Positions 11,235-22,106 of a stretch of DNA of 64,000 bases are shown piece by piece; position 1 is the stretch's first letter, and every line of letters begins with the position of its first letter. The notes beneath the pieces are model-generated. The model saw only the letters and a list, made by a program, of their open reading frames with translations. It made no database searches and was not told where the DNA came from. Position numbers and translations under genes: made by a program. Source of the DNA: Capra hircus (Eukaryota > Chordata > Mammalia > Artiodactyla > Bovidae); assembly GCF_001704415.2 (NCBI RefSeq), contig NC_030817.1:55599550-55663549 (forward strand). The letters are read 5' to 3'.

Positions 11235-11693
11235 CATTCGTTCATTCAGTAAGCACTCATTGACTGTCTGCAGAGTACTCGGCATTCTGTTGGATGCTGG
11301 CAGCAGGACTATTGGCGGGCTGAAGATGGAAAATGTAATATAATTGGTGCAGAGGATTTAAGATAGAGATGACAAAGATATCTTTAATGTCTAGTAAGGG
11401 GTTTAGATGTTTCTTAAAAACGGGAAATCCGCTAAAGGCTTTAGGGTGAGTGGGATCTTTAGGATGTGGAGTATGTGTTCAGGGGCAGTAAGAACAGAAG
11501 TGAGGAGCCCGGTTGGGATGATTTTGCACGAATTTGGGCAGAAGATGATTGTATTCTAGAGCTGGAGAAGAGGACAGAATTGAGAGACACTTAGGAACTG
11601 GAGTTTTCAGTCGTCAGGTGATTGGATGTGAGAGCAGAGGACAGGTGCCTGTCAAGGATGACTCTTTCACTTCCAGCTTTGACAGCTGGGTGG
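11235..11693. mobile_element. Ancient mammalian repeat, left part, split by BovB
   Basis: The sequence from the attcgttcattcagtaagca block through ctgtcaaggatgactc and gggtggttgctggtgcca resembles a common ancient mammalian repeat whose class I cannot name. The same repeat appears to resume after the BovB at 14575 with gtgagatcagaaacccagg. The pre-insertion reading would be gctggtgccagtgagatc. Confidence 0.45.
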
Positions 11694-11705
11694 TTGCTGG
11701 TGCCA

Positions 11706-13146
11706 CTGGCATATTGAGTGCAGCATTTTCACAGCATCCTCGTTTAGAACTTGAAAAAGCTCAGCTGGAATTCCATCACCTCCACTAGCTTTGTTCAGAG
11801 TGATGCTTCCTAAGGCCCACTTGACTTTGCACTCTAGGATTTCTGGCTCTAGGTGAGTGATCATACCACCATGGTGATCTGGGTCATGAAGATCTTTTTT
11901 GTATTGTTCTTCTGTGTTCTTGCCACCTCTTCTTAATATCGTCTGCTTCTGTTAGGTCCATATCATTTCTGTCCTTTATTTTGCCCATCTTTGCATGAAA
12001 TGTTCCCTTGGTATCTCTGATTTTCTTGAAGAGATCTCTAGTCCTTTCCATTCTGTTGTTTTCCTCTGTTCTTTGCATTGGTCACTGAGGAAGGCTTTCT
12101 TCTCTCTCTTTATTATCCTTTGGAACGCCACATTCAGATGAGTATATTTTTCCTTTTCTCCTTTGCCTTTCACTTCTCTTCGTTTCTCAGCTATTTGTAA
12201 GGCCTCCTCAGACAACCATTTTTCCTTTTTGCATTCATTTTCTTAGAGATGGTCTTGATCCCTGTCTCCTGTACAATGTCATGAACCTCCGTCCATTGTT
12301 CTTCAGGTACTCTGTCTATCAGATCTAATCCCTTGAGTCTGTTTGTCACTTCCACTGTGTAATTGTAAATAATTTGATTTAGGTCATACCTGAATGGTCT
12401 AGTGGTTTTCTCTACTTTCTTCAATTTAAGTCTGAATTTTGCAATAAGGAGTTCATGATCAGAGCCATAGTCAGCTCCTGGTCTTGTTTTTGCTGACTGT
12501 ATAGAGCTTCTCCATCTTTAGCTGCAAAGAATATAATCAGCCTGATTTAGGTTTTGACCATCTGGTGATGTCCATGCAGAGTCGTCTCATGTGTTGTTGG
12601 AAGAGGGTGTTTGCTATGACCAGTGTGTTCTCTTGGCTAAACTCTGTTAGCCTTTGCCCTGCTACATTTTGTGCTCCAAGGCCTAACTTACTTGTTAACT
12701 CCAGGTATCTCTTGACTTCCTACTTTTGCATTCCAGTCCCCTCTGATGAAAAGGACATCTTTTCTTGGTATTAGTTCTAGAAGGTCTTGTAGGTCATCAC
12801 AAAACTGTTCAACTTCAGCTTCTTCAGCATTACTGGTTGGGGCATAGACTTGGATGACTGTGAAGTGATATTGAATGGTTTGCCTTGGAAATGAACAGAG
12901 ATCATTCTGTCATTTTTGAGATTGCACCCAAGTACTGCATTTCAGACTCTTTTGTTGACTATGAGGGCTACTCCATTTTTTCTGAGGGATTCTTGCCCAC
13001 AAGAGTAGATATTATGGTCATCTGAATTAAATTCGCCCATTCCAGTCCATTTTAGTTCACTGATTCCTAAAATGTCAATGTTCACTCTGGCCGTCTCCTG
13101 TTTGACCACTTTCAATTTACCTTGACTCATAGAGCTAACATTCCAG
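11706..13146 (-). pseudogene. BovB ORF2 5' half, inverted: endonuclease and linker remnant
   Basis: On the minus strand the frame starts near 13130 (MSQGKLKVV), one of the first conserved blocks of the BovB endonuclease. It continues in broken frames (MKKVEKTTRPFRYDLNQI near 12424, MSEEALQIAEKRR near 12215, KIRDTKGTFHAKMG near 12030, NKASGGDGIPAELFQ near 11785). In an active element this enzyme nicks target DNA to prime reverse transcription. Frameshifts and stops separate the blocks, so no protein can be made. The length from the start to the HSIC block is close to what the intact ORF needs, so large internal deletions are unlikely. Confidence 0.9.
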
Positions 13147-14570
13147 CTGAACTATTTCAAGTTGTAAAAGATGATGCTGTGAAAGTGCTGCACTCAATAT
13201 GCCAGCAAATTTGGAAAACTCAGCTGTGGCCACAGGACTGAAAAAGGTCAGTTTTCATTCCAATCCCAAAGAAAGGCAATGCCAAAGAATGCTCAAACTA
13301 CTGCACAATTGCACTCATGTCACATGCTAGCAAAGTAATGCTCAATATTCTCCAAGCCAGGCTTCAAGAGTATGTGAACCAAGAACTTCCAGATGTTCAA
13401 GCTGGATTTAGAAAAGGCAGAGGAACCAGAGATCAAATTGCCAAATCCGTTGGATCATGGAAAAACAAGAGAGTTCCAGAAAAACATCTACTTCTGCTTT
13501 ATTGACTATGCCAAACCCTTTGACTATGGGGATCACAACAAACTGTGGAAAATTCTTAAGGAGATGAGAATACCAGACCACCTGACCTGCCTCTTGAGAA
13601 ATCTGTATGCAGGTCAAGAAGCAGCAGTCAGAACTGGACATGGAACAACAGACTGTTTCCAAATTGGGGAAAGAGTGTGTCAAGGCTGTATATGTCACCC
13701 TGTATTTAATGTATATGCAGAGCACATCATGCAGAATGCCAGGCTGGATGAAGCACAAGCTGGAATCAAGATTGCCAGGAGAAATATCAATAACCTCAGA
13801 TATGCAGATGACACCACCCTTAAGGCAGAAAGCTTAGAGGAACCGAAGAGCTTCTTGATGAAAGTGAAAGAAGAGAGTGAAAAAGTTGGCTTAATACTCA
13901 ACATTCAGAAAACTAAAATCATGGCATCCAGCCCCATCACTTCATGGCAAATAGATGGGGGGAACAGTGGAAACAGTGACAGACTTATATTTTTGGGCTC
14001 CAAAATCACTGAAGGTGGTGTATACAGCCATGAAATTAAAAGACGCTTGTTCCTTGGAAGAAAAGCTATGACCAACCTAGACAGCATTTAAAAAACAGAG
14101 ACATTACTTTGCCAACAAAGGTTTGTATAGTCAAAGCTATGGTTTTTCCAGTAGTTGGGTATGGATGTGAGAGATGGATGATAAAGCTGAGTGCCGGAGA
14201 ATTAATACTTTTGAACTTTGGTGTTGGAGCAGACTGTTGAAAGTCCCTTGCACTGCAAGGAGATCAAACCAGTTAATCCTAAAGGAAATCAGCCCTGAAT
14301 ATTCATTGGAAAGACTGATGCTGAAGCTGAATCTCCAACACTTTGGCAATCTGAGGTAAAGAACTGACTCATTGGAAAAGACCCTGATGCTGGGAAAGAT
14401 TGAAAGCAGGAGGAGAAGAGGGTGACAGAGGATGAGATGGTTGGATGGCATCACCGACTCGATGGGTGTGAGTTTGAGCAAGCTCTGGGAGTTGGTGATG
14501 GACAGGGAGGCCTGGCATGTTGCCATCCATAGGGCCACAGAATCAGACATGACTGAGCGACTGAACTGAA
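13140..14570 (+). mobile_element. BovB 3' half, forward orientation
   Basis: Begins at attccagctgaactatttc, in the region just before the reverse-transcriptase fingers, and runs to gactgagcgactgaactgaa at the BovB 3' terminus. It has no poly-A. It contains the reverse-transcriptase remnant at 13393-14091 and degraded C-terminal sequence downstream. Confidence 0.92.
13393..14091 (+). pseudogene. BovB reverse-transcriptase fragment (232 codons open)
   Basis: This frame holds the core of the RTE reverse transcriptase, which in an active element copies its RNA at the nicked target. Motif A is readable as FIDYAKPFDYGDH (gac codon at 13522-13524). The catalytic YADD box lies at 13801-13812, residues 137-140, and LNIQKTKIM follows. 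The apparent Met is internal: upstream BovB sequence continues in another frame with a stop, so this is a fragment. It ends at a premature stop (14089-14091) where a downstream C-terminal part is expected. The catalytic box survived, but the element is inverted upstream and cannot move itself. Confidence 0.9.
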
Positions 14571-14579
14571 TTGCTGCCA

Positions 14580-15264
14580 GTGAGATCAGAAACCCAGGGG
14601 CGGGGGGTAACGTACATTTTGGTGATTTTTTGTTGGTAGCATCAATTTGATATGGTGAAAGATCGTGGGGAAATGTGATGACATCATGGATCAGGAGAAC
14701 ACAGGGAGGCCTGGCCTCTCTCTACAGACCTGGTGATTTCACATCCTAAGAGCAGATAAGATCCACCAGGCAAAGCTGTGGAAGAGGAGGAGGAGGAGGA
14801 GGGGACTCAAGGATCATAAGATTTAGACAAGGTAGAGAGCCTCCAGAGGAGACAGAGAGGGAGGAGATCAGACATGGGGAGGTCCACTAGAGTACCCACT
14901 GGTGTCCAGTGCTGTGAAGGGGGGCAGACTGGAAAGGGAAGGCCTATGTTATCAGCAGGGAAGAGATGTGAAAAGTGGTCAGAATGAGTTCCAGTGGAGT
15001 ACTGGGCAGAAACCAGAAGATGACCAATTAGAGGTCTTTTAGTGTACCCTGAGAACCCTTGCAGGGACTGTCCCTGTCGGGGGAGGACAAAGGCAGTGTG
15101 GGAGCCCTGAGGGTTTGTGAGCGTGCAGTAGCAGGGCCGTGGGGGCGGGTTTTTCCTTGCTTTAGAGGCAGAGGAAAAGTTAGTAGAAAGGAATGCTCCT
15201 CTGGACTAGCTTCCTTTCCGAGCTTACTGCTCTGGTATGCCTCCGTTTAAAAAAAAAAAAAAAC
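14580..15264. other. Purine-rich sequence, partly ancient repeat
   Basis: The first part continues the ancient repeat split by BovB. The rest is GA-rich, with a (GGA)n run at 14786-14803 and an A15 run at 15248-15262. No gene seen. Confidence 0.4.
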
Positions 15265-16600
15265 CCACAACTTTCTAATTTTTTAGAAACAATCATAAAC
15301 TTAAAGAAATACTTGAAAGTACAACACAAAGAATGATTCCCTGAACCTTCTGATTTTAAGTTGCTGACCTAATGCAGAGGCATCCTCAGTTACTTTTACT
15401 TGAGCACGTGTTTCCTAGAAAAAGCCATCCTTGAACTAACCACAGCGCAGTCATCACAATTACTGCCATCTAATCCTCAGATGCCTTTCAAGTTGCACCA
15501 CAAATGTCCCATTCACGTTCTTTATAGCAAGAGGACCAAATGCAGAATCGTTCATTGTGATTACTTGTCATGTGTCTTTTATGTGTCTTTTGTCTTCCTT
15601 AGTTTCAATGGTCCGTGAGTCTCTTCTGGACTTTCATGACTGTGACACTATTGCAGATGAAAACGCTATTAGTTTGTAGCTTATCTTTCAATGTTATGGT
15701 CTTACCTCATGAACAAATTGAAGTTTTGCATCTTTGGTCAAGAATATCACAAGAATGATGCTGTTCATTTTGTGTCCTGTCACTGGACTTCCCAGGTGGC
15801 TCAGTGGTAAAGAACCTACCTGCCAGTGCAGAGGATGTAGGAGACTTGAGTTCGATTCCTGGGTTGGGAAGATCCTGGAGAATGGAATGGCAACCCACTC
15901 CAATATTCTTGCCTAGGAAATCCTATGGACAGAGGAGCCTGGTGGGCTACAGTTCATGGGGTCACAAAAGTTTGGACACAGCTGAGCACACACACACGTG
16001 GTGCACAATCTAGTTTTGCCCCATTGCTGATGATGTTCATGGCATCACATGATTGAGGTTGTATTGGCTAGATTTTACTTCTGTAAAGGTTTTGACTGTT
16101 GTTTTGTTTTTCTCTGTTCTGATGAATAACGACTTTGTTGGGAGATACTTGGAAACTGTATAACTATTCCACTTCTTATCGAATTTTCATTTTGTTTATT
16201 CATTTATTTTGGTATGGACTAATGTTTTCATATTTTATTCAGCAAGACATAATCTGTAACTATTATTTTTATGTTCACATTGTTCTTGATGTGGCCAGTG
16301 GGAGCCCACTCAAATTTGTTCCTGTGGTCTTTTGATGCATCATCGTACTTTGAGCAATTCTTTACTTTCTGACAGAAGAAGATATGCCGGGTTCATCTTC
16401 TATTGCCCTTTCTCCAGTCCTGGAATCAGCCATTTCTCCAAGGAGCTTTGGTAGCTTTTATTAGAAAAAAGGTGATTTGAAGCCAATATCTGGGCACTGA
16501 GTGTGCTCTTTGCTAATGGGGTATCATCCGTCCCAGGCTTCCTCAGTAGTTCTTGATATTTACAGTACAGTGATTTATAAAGCCAGAGTAAACATAGAAT
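15265..16600. mobile_element. Ancient L1-type LINE 3' sequence, interrupted
   Basis: Blocks match an old L1 3' UTR that I recall: acatacttgaaagtacaaca-like start, ggtccgtgagtctcttctgg, caagaatatcacaagaatga, gtggccagtgggagcccact and ggaatcagccatttctccaa. The Bov-tA at 15785-15998 interrupts it and the order resumes afterwards. Confidence 0.6.
15785..15998 (+). mobile_element. Bov-tA SINE
   Basis: Full length, from ggacttcccaggtggctcag to tttggacacagctgagc with a short CA tail. Inserted into the old LINE. Confidence 0.93.
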
Positions 16601-17146
16601 TAACAAATACTGAACCATTGCTCCTTGGAGAAATACAAGGTTGGGTTCTTGCCAGCCTCAGGTCACAACATCTTTGTTAAGTAATCAGTATGTAGCCATG
16701 TATTATGTCTGTTTCTGTTTAAAGACAATGTATTTAATATATATTGTTGATTCATTCACATTGAACTCTTGGCCAACAGCAGTTTTCCCCACAAGGCACA
16801 TTGCAGCATCCATGTACTTAGGAACACAAGACAGGTCATCACTACGCTTGGGGCCATTTTAAGCAATGTAATTACTAAGCAAACCACAGAAAATGCAAAA
16901 AACATGGCACTAAATAGACCACAATAAGGACATGTTTACAGTGTGAGAGCTGAAACAAGATGACAGAACATTGCCTTCTTGAATCTCAGCTGGGAAAATG
17001 TATATCAGGTCATTCAGAGTTTTTCCTACTCTGCACGTGTCCAAGAATAACCAGGAAACTGCTGCAGGTATCAAGTTTAGGGTTACAAGTAAACTTTGCC
17101 GAGTAAATGGATTCAGAAATATGGAATCAGTAAATGGTGAAGATTG

Positions 17147-17148
<2 letters not shown>
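16601..17148. other. Unique sequence, no feature seen
   Basis: No repeat or coding signal recognised. Confidence 0.4.

Positions 17149-17183
<35 letters not shown>
17149..17183. repeat. (TG)n microsatellite
   Basis: Seventeen uninterrupted TG units followed by tacatacgtat. Confidence 0.95.
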
Positions 17184-17185
<2 letters not shown>

Positions 17186-17516
17186 ATACGTATATTTGCT
17201 TTGCCAGTACTACATCTTTGTGTGTCTGTGTATTACAGACATACAGAAAAGTGTCTCGGTCTGCCTGTCTGTCTTGAAAACCTGCCTATCTATCTTGAAA
17301 ACTGACGCTTGTGCTTTAAATTCCAATTTAACACCGTGGGGTTCCTTCTAGTTTTCCTTTATTCTGAGCACCATGGTGCCCCCTCCCATACCCATTACTG
17401 GCACCCGTCTTGTTCTTTTGCACCTAATGAGTTTAAGGCCGAATTTTTCAGGAAGGAAAGGGTGAGTTGTATGACTGCATCTTATGATCACTGTATAATC
17501 TATTATGTCACTTTAG

Positions 17517-18003
17517 GATAGGCTGATATTGAATGAAATAATGTCATTTGCAAAAACATGGATGGATTCTGGAGATTATCATACTAAGTGAAATAAGTCA
17601 GACAGAGAAAGATAAATATCATATTTCATTCATGTGTGGAATCTAATTTTTTTTTAAAAAAATAGGAGAAACAAATGCACTTATTTACAAAGCAGAAACA
17701 GACTTAGAGATATCGAAAAAACTTATGGTTACCAAGGGGAAATGTGGTGGGGCTGGGGGAAGAATAAATCAGAACCTTGGGATAAACACACATATACACT
17801 ATTCTATATAAGATACATAGCCAACAAGGACCTACTGTATACCACATGGAACTCTACTCAGTATTCTGGAATAACCTATATGAGAAAAGAATCTGAAAAA
17901 GAATGAATATATGTATATCTATAGGCGAATCACTTTGCTGTACCAGTGAAACTGATACAACATCCTAAATCAACTATACTCCAAAAACAGATAGGCTGAT
18001 ATT
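17517..18003 (+). mobile_element. L1 3' end with 14-bp TSD
   Basis: A 5'-truncated L1 of about 460 bp. It has the blocks aatgtcatttgcaaaaacat, gatggattctggagattatc, gaaataagtcagacagagaa and ccaacaaggacctactgtat, and ends catcctaaatcaactatact. Exact TSD gataggctgatatt lies at 17517-17530 and 17990-18003. The intact TSD argues for a fairly recent insertion. Confidence 0.93.
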
Positions 18004-18544
18004 AAAATATTTAAAAGCCTCCTTGTTTTCTCATAATTTGAAATAATGCAAGTATCATCCAATTTAAGAACAGATTAAAGTTTCAAAGTTGTTGAGTCCC
18101 AGGACATGAAAACTGACTTTATACTATTGATTTATGGCAGTGCCATGCTATTTGGTAAACAGAGCGCTCACTGTTGTTTTTTAGATCAGGTGTACATGGT
18201 GGGGCTTGCCAAGTGTTGCAGACCCTCAGGAGTATGTCCCTGCCTGGTAGACTCACCCTCGTGGAGGTGTGTGCCTCTCTTGATAAACAGTGAGTCCCTG
18301 GAGAGCATGGATCAGGTCTGAATTTCTCATCACTGTCACCAGAGCTTGGCATACATGGAGTGAGTGGTGAATGTTTGTGTTTGACCACATGCTACCAAGT
18401 GGCTGCCCACTGTGATATTCTTGCCCCCTTTTCTTCAGTCTCTCTGCCATATGGCTTTCCTTCCTACAGGAAGCCTTCCAGGCCCTCACTAACCAGAGGG
18501 ATCATTCTTGAAAGAGTTTCTGAAGGCTCTGGAGAGTTTTTATA
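18004..18544. other. Unique sequence, no feature seen
   Basis: No repeat recognised. Open frames of 60-89 codons on both strands overlap one another and have no domain. Confidence 0.4.
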
Positions 18545-18725
18545 ACCTAGTAACTAAGCATCAGCTTTGGAGTCAAACAGAACTGCACTGGACTCCTGAC
18601 TCTACCACTTAACAGCTACATGGGTGGATGCAAGTAGCGAAACTTTCCCCAATCTGTTTAATAATCTGTAGAATGGAGATGAGCACTGCCTGCCTCATGT
18701 GATTCTGCGTAGAATTAAATGAGGC
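18545..18725 (+). mobile_element. MIR SINE
   Basis: Clear MIR order: agctttggagtcaaacagaa, ctctaccacttaacagctac, aatctgtagaatggagatga, ctgcctcatgtgattctg and agaattaaatgaggca. Confidence 0.8.
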
Positions 18726-18895
18726 AGCATTTTGGGAGGACTGGACAGTGTGGCTGCACTTGGTGTTAGCAAAGGTCATGGTGGTGAATAGCTAGTGACT
18801 GGCCCTGAGTGTGTCGTGGTTCCTTCTGGAGCATAGGCATTTTCCCCAAGTGCATGATAAACTACAATCTGGCATCGAGACCCCTCTTCTGTTTC

Positions 18896-19217
18896 TGCCA
18901 TCTTTTTTTAAAAAAAATTTAGTTATTTATTTTCAGTTGTGCTGGGTCTTTGTTGCTGTGCACACGCTTTCTCTAGTTCGGGTGAGCGAGGGGCTACTCT
19001 TCGTTGTGGTGAATTGGCGTCTCATTTCGTGACTTCTCTTGTTGCAGAGCATGAGCTCTAGGCCCACAGGCTTCAGCAGTTGCAGCCGATGGGCTCAGTA
19101 ATCATGGTTCAGGGACCAGTTACTCCGTGACATGTGGAATCTTCCCGGACCAGGGATCAAACCTGTGTCCCTTACATTGGCAGGCAGATTCTTATCCACT
19201 GTACCACCAGGAAATTC
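18896..19217 (-). mobile_element. CHR-type SINE, long form
   Basis: T-rich tail at the left, then ttgtgctgggtctttgttgc, and the head at the right (ccactgtaccaccaggaaat). A probable 8-bp TSD tctgtttc lies at 18888-18895 and 19218-19225. Confidence 0.85.
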
Positions 19218-19434
19218 TCTGTTTCCTACTTCTTGTTTGTGTCTAACTACCGTCTAACTTCCTGTCCCCCAACCCCAGCAGCATGCTGTGCACTCAGTAG
19301 GTATTAAAAATCTAATTTGTCATTGAACAGTCCTCCTTCTCTTGAAGACCCTTTTACCCGGAGTTAATCTCTCTAGTAGAACTGTTTCCTTTTGTTGTGT
19401 CAGTACTGGGGAGATGCTGATTATTTTTTCTTAC

Positions 19435-19577
19435 CTTTCTTTTCCTTTTGATGATGAATCAAAATTCTCTATCTCATGGTCAATATCACAGTCTGCCGCT
19501 GCTAGAAAGGGCCGTTTTCCTCGCTTTCTCTTTAATGCAGCTACTGTCCTCAATCCCTGTTGGACTCCTAGGCTCTC
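19435..19577 (-). other. Candidate coding exon or ancient coding remnant
   Basis: On the minus strand a 143-bp open stretch reads ESLGVQQGLRTVAALKRKRG, then KRPFLAAADCDIDHEIENF and DSSSKGKE. It is basic, then acidic, then serine-rich, as in many nuclear proteins. It ends at a near-ideal donor, AAAG followed by GTAAGA (donor at 19430-19434). A pyrimidine-rich stretch ending in CTAAG could be the acceptor (19578 and up). The phase would be 0 in and 2 out. I do not recognise the protein, and no second exon is certain. It could be a real exon, a decayed gene copy or chance. No repeat family was recognised here. Confidence 0.25.
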
Positions 19578-19639
19578 CTTAGACAAAGAAGTGGCTGTAC
19601 AATTACCCTCTGTTTTCACCCATTAGAATAATGGCTACA

Positions 19640-20128
19640 AATGCCAGGAAGTTCTTAAAATACAACACATTGCTGACCTGGTTATCTTCCAGCTCTGGGT
19701 CTTTATGGTCAGGCTTTTCAGTAACAGGACAGCAGTCTGGCACACAGTGGCTAATGAGTCTGTCTACTCAGGAGGTTTTATTTTTATTCCTTTTTTTCTT
19801 CTTTGCACCAGAAAAGCACTGTTAAAAGTAAGCCATGTTCCTCGAAATAATACTTTCTCACTGCTTAGGACCAACTTTTGCATTTACTTAGTGAGGTGCT
19901 GGACTGAATTAATCAATATCCACTCTGTCATTGCTGTGCTGATTTTATATTATGTAGAAATGTTGGTATTGTAAGAATTGAACATTTGTCCTGACTCTTT
20001 AGCTCAAAATAATATTCCGGGGCTTCTTTCTTAATCTGTTTCTTAAAGACTTGAAATCAGTTGTTTCTGAGGTAGAACTGAAAATAAATATTAGGAATCA
20101 TTCATAGCTTTGTAAAATAAATAACTGA
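19640..20128. other. Unique sequence, possible second coding-like stretch
   Basis: The minus strand upstream of the 19.5-kb candidate (about 19790-19630) is open for some 54 codons with phrases such as TEKPDHKDPELEDNQ. I see no good splice pair, so it is not called as an exon. Confidence 0.25.
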
Positions 20129-20283
20129 GGGGCTTTCCTGGTGGTCCAGTGGCTAAGACACCATACTTCCAATGTAGGGGGCCTGGGTTCGATCCCTAGT
20201 CAGGGAGCTAGATCGCACATGCAACAACTAAAGGTCTCGCATGCCACAACTAAGATCCAGCACGGCTAAATAAATACTAAAAA
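20129..20283 (+). mobile_element. CHR-type SINE
   Basis: Starts ggctttcctggtggtccagt, carries ggttcgatccctagtcaggg and ends in an A/T-rich tail (taaataaatactaaa). Confidence 0.9.
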
Positions 20284-20334
20284 AGATGAATAGCCAACAT
20301 TCAGGAATGTGTAGATGATAGCTAGGGATTCCAG

Positions 20335-20820
20335 GATACAGATAGTAGTTAAGAGCTAAAGCTCAGTGCTCAGATTTCTGAGTTCAGATTTTGACTCTGC
20401 CATTCATTAGCTCTGTGATCATGTATAATTTATTTGTTGTCTTTCCCCCATACTTAAATCACTTATAAGATGGGTTTAATGGTTTAACTTTAGCCCTTGG
20501 CTTATTAGGGCTTTCTAGGTGGCACTAGTAGTAAAGAACCTGCTTGCCAGTGCAAGAGATACAAGAGACACAGGTTCGGTCACTGGGTCAGGAAGATAGA
20601 GGAGGGCATGGCAACCCATGTTAGTATTCTTGCCTGGAGAATCCCATGGACAGAGGAGCCTGGTGGGCTATAGTCCATAGGGTCTCAAAATTCGAACACA
20701 ACTGCAGTGACTTAGCACGCACACACACTTAGCTTTGTCGGGTCGTAGAGTATTTACAAGATGGAATGCATAGAATCAAGCATATGGTAAACACTCCATA
20801 GATGTATATTGTTATCAGTG
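20335..20820 (+). mobile_element. MIR SINE, split by Bov-tA
   Basis: The left part (agtagttaagagctaaagct, gattttgactctgccattca, gctctgtgatcatgtataat) ends near 20507. The right part resumes after the Bov-tA (gtagagtatttacaagatgg, gcatatggtaaacactccat) to about 20820. Confidence 0.75.
20508..20728 (+). mobile_element. Bov-tA SINE inside MIR
   Basis: Full length from gggctttctaggtggcacta to acacaactgcagtgacttag, with a short CA tail. It is younger than the MIR it interrupts. Confidence 0.92.
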
Positions 20821-21031
20821 TGCTTTTTTTTTCATTATCATCTGTGTTATAGGGAGAGGGTATAAATTAAAAATTCCTACTCATAATTAATTAGGATTGG
20901 TCACCTTATACTCTAATGCCTTAAAAGTAGACTCAGCTGTGTATAGTGTGTATTTCATAAACAAGGGATCCCGTGTCCTACAAAACATACATACAGTTGA
21001 CATGGAGCAGGTGGGACTCATACACCTTAAG

Positions 21032-21408
21032 GGTAGGAATGTGAAATGGTACAACTCTTTGGAAAACATTTGGCAGTTTCTTCGGCTTCTCATGTCTTAT
21101 GCTCTAGTTTTTTAAAATCCTTATCAATTCCTATAAATGTTATTGTCATGTATAGTATCAATTATGATCTAGCTTTTTTAAATCAAATAAACAATTTGCC
21201 CAGCATCACTTTCTGAACAAACATAGCACCTTTCATATGTCCTAGACATTCTACTCCTTGGGGTTCACCCAAGAGAAATACATAAGCTATGTTCTTACAA
21301 AGACTTGTACACAGATGTCACAGGCTGGGCAGTAGACACAGGCGCCCAGTACTGTCAACTCCCAAATTGGAAATGAACCAAATGTCCATCCATGTGTGAA
21401 GAGATCAG
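21032..21408 (+). mobile_element. Old L1 ORF2 C-terminal/3' remnant
   Basis: Recognisable blocks are aatggtacaactctttggaa, ggcagtttcttcggcttctc, attctactccttggggttca, gacttgtacacagatgtcac and ccaaatgtccatccatgtg. It is highly diverged and has no open frame. Confidence 0.6.
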
Positions 21409-21616
21409 GTGGTGGTGTTTAGTCACTAAGTTGTATGCAACTATTTTGTGACTCCTGAGACTGTAGCCTGTTAGGCTCCATGGATTTCCCAGGCAAGGTT
21501 ACTGGAGTGGGTTGCCCTTTCCTTCTCCAGGGGATCTTCCGGACCCAGAGATCGAACCTGCCTCTCCTGCATTGGCAGATGGATTCTTTACAACTGAGCC
21601 AGCAGGAAAGCCCAGA
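21409..21616 (-). mobile_element. Bov-tA SINE
   Basis: Reverse complement of Bov-tA, from gtggtgtttagtcactaagt to gccagcaggaaagccc. It interrupts old L1 sequence. Confidence 0.92.
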
Positions 21617-22106
21617 TATTTAAATATACAAATACATAATAAATACAACTGACTTGAATAGGTTTCAGAACAGAGAGACTCTTGTTGGCATACTAATCCA
21701 TAGTGGGTATAGCATACCCACCAAAGAGTAGCTTTGAGTCAAGAGTTAAGTTGATTGTGAGAATGTCTACTGTATATGCACATTGTAGGAAATCAAAACA
21801 TGGCAAACTATAAATCATTAACAAACCAGAATTTGAAGATAATAAAATTTATTATTAAGTAATTTAGGAAGATTTTCTTTTAGCCTTTGTGTAGTATGAA
21901 TGTGTAATTTGTAACATTTTTTATCATGCTTATGAAAGGAGAGAAAAATGTTCTCAAACCTAAAAACTGCTTATCTTTATTTATTTCCTTTAAATATCTA
22001 CAAAGGAAGTTAGCAGTCTAAAGAATGTGACCACCATATTTATAATCTTTAAATAATATGGCCATACTGGCTGTCCCCCTTAATTGTACCTCCTGTAGAG
22101 AGAAGT
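21617..22106. other. AT-rich unique sequence
   Basis: No repeat or coding signal recognised. Confidence 0.4.

Larger units (their letters stand above)
11694..14579. mobile_element. BovB (RTE) LINE with 5' inversion (twin-primed copy)
   Basis: One BovB insertion in two head-to-head pieces. The 5' half (endonuclease and the linker to the reverse transcriptase) is inverted at 11706-13146. The 3' half (reverse transcriptase to the ACTGA-type end) runs forward at 13140-14570. Together they cover most of BovB but lack the extreme 5' end. About 66 bp of BovB, from attccagctgaacta through caatatgccag, is present in both pieces. The shared attccag (13140-13146) sits at the switch point. The likely TSD is ttgctggtgcca (11694-11705) and ttgctgcca (14571-14579), the right copy lacking 3 bp. 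Confidence 0.9.

Noticed and set aside
13393..14091. Functional reverse transcriptase gene
   Set aside because: YADD is intact, but the upstream half is inverted and frameshifted, the C-terminus is truncated and there is no promoter.
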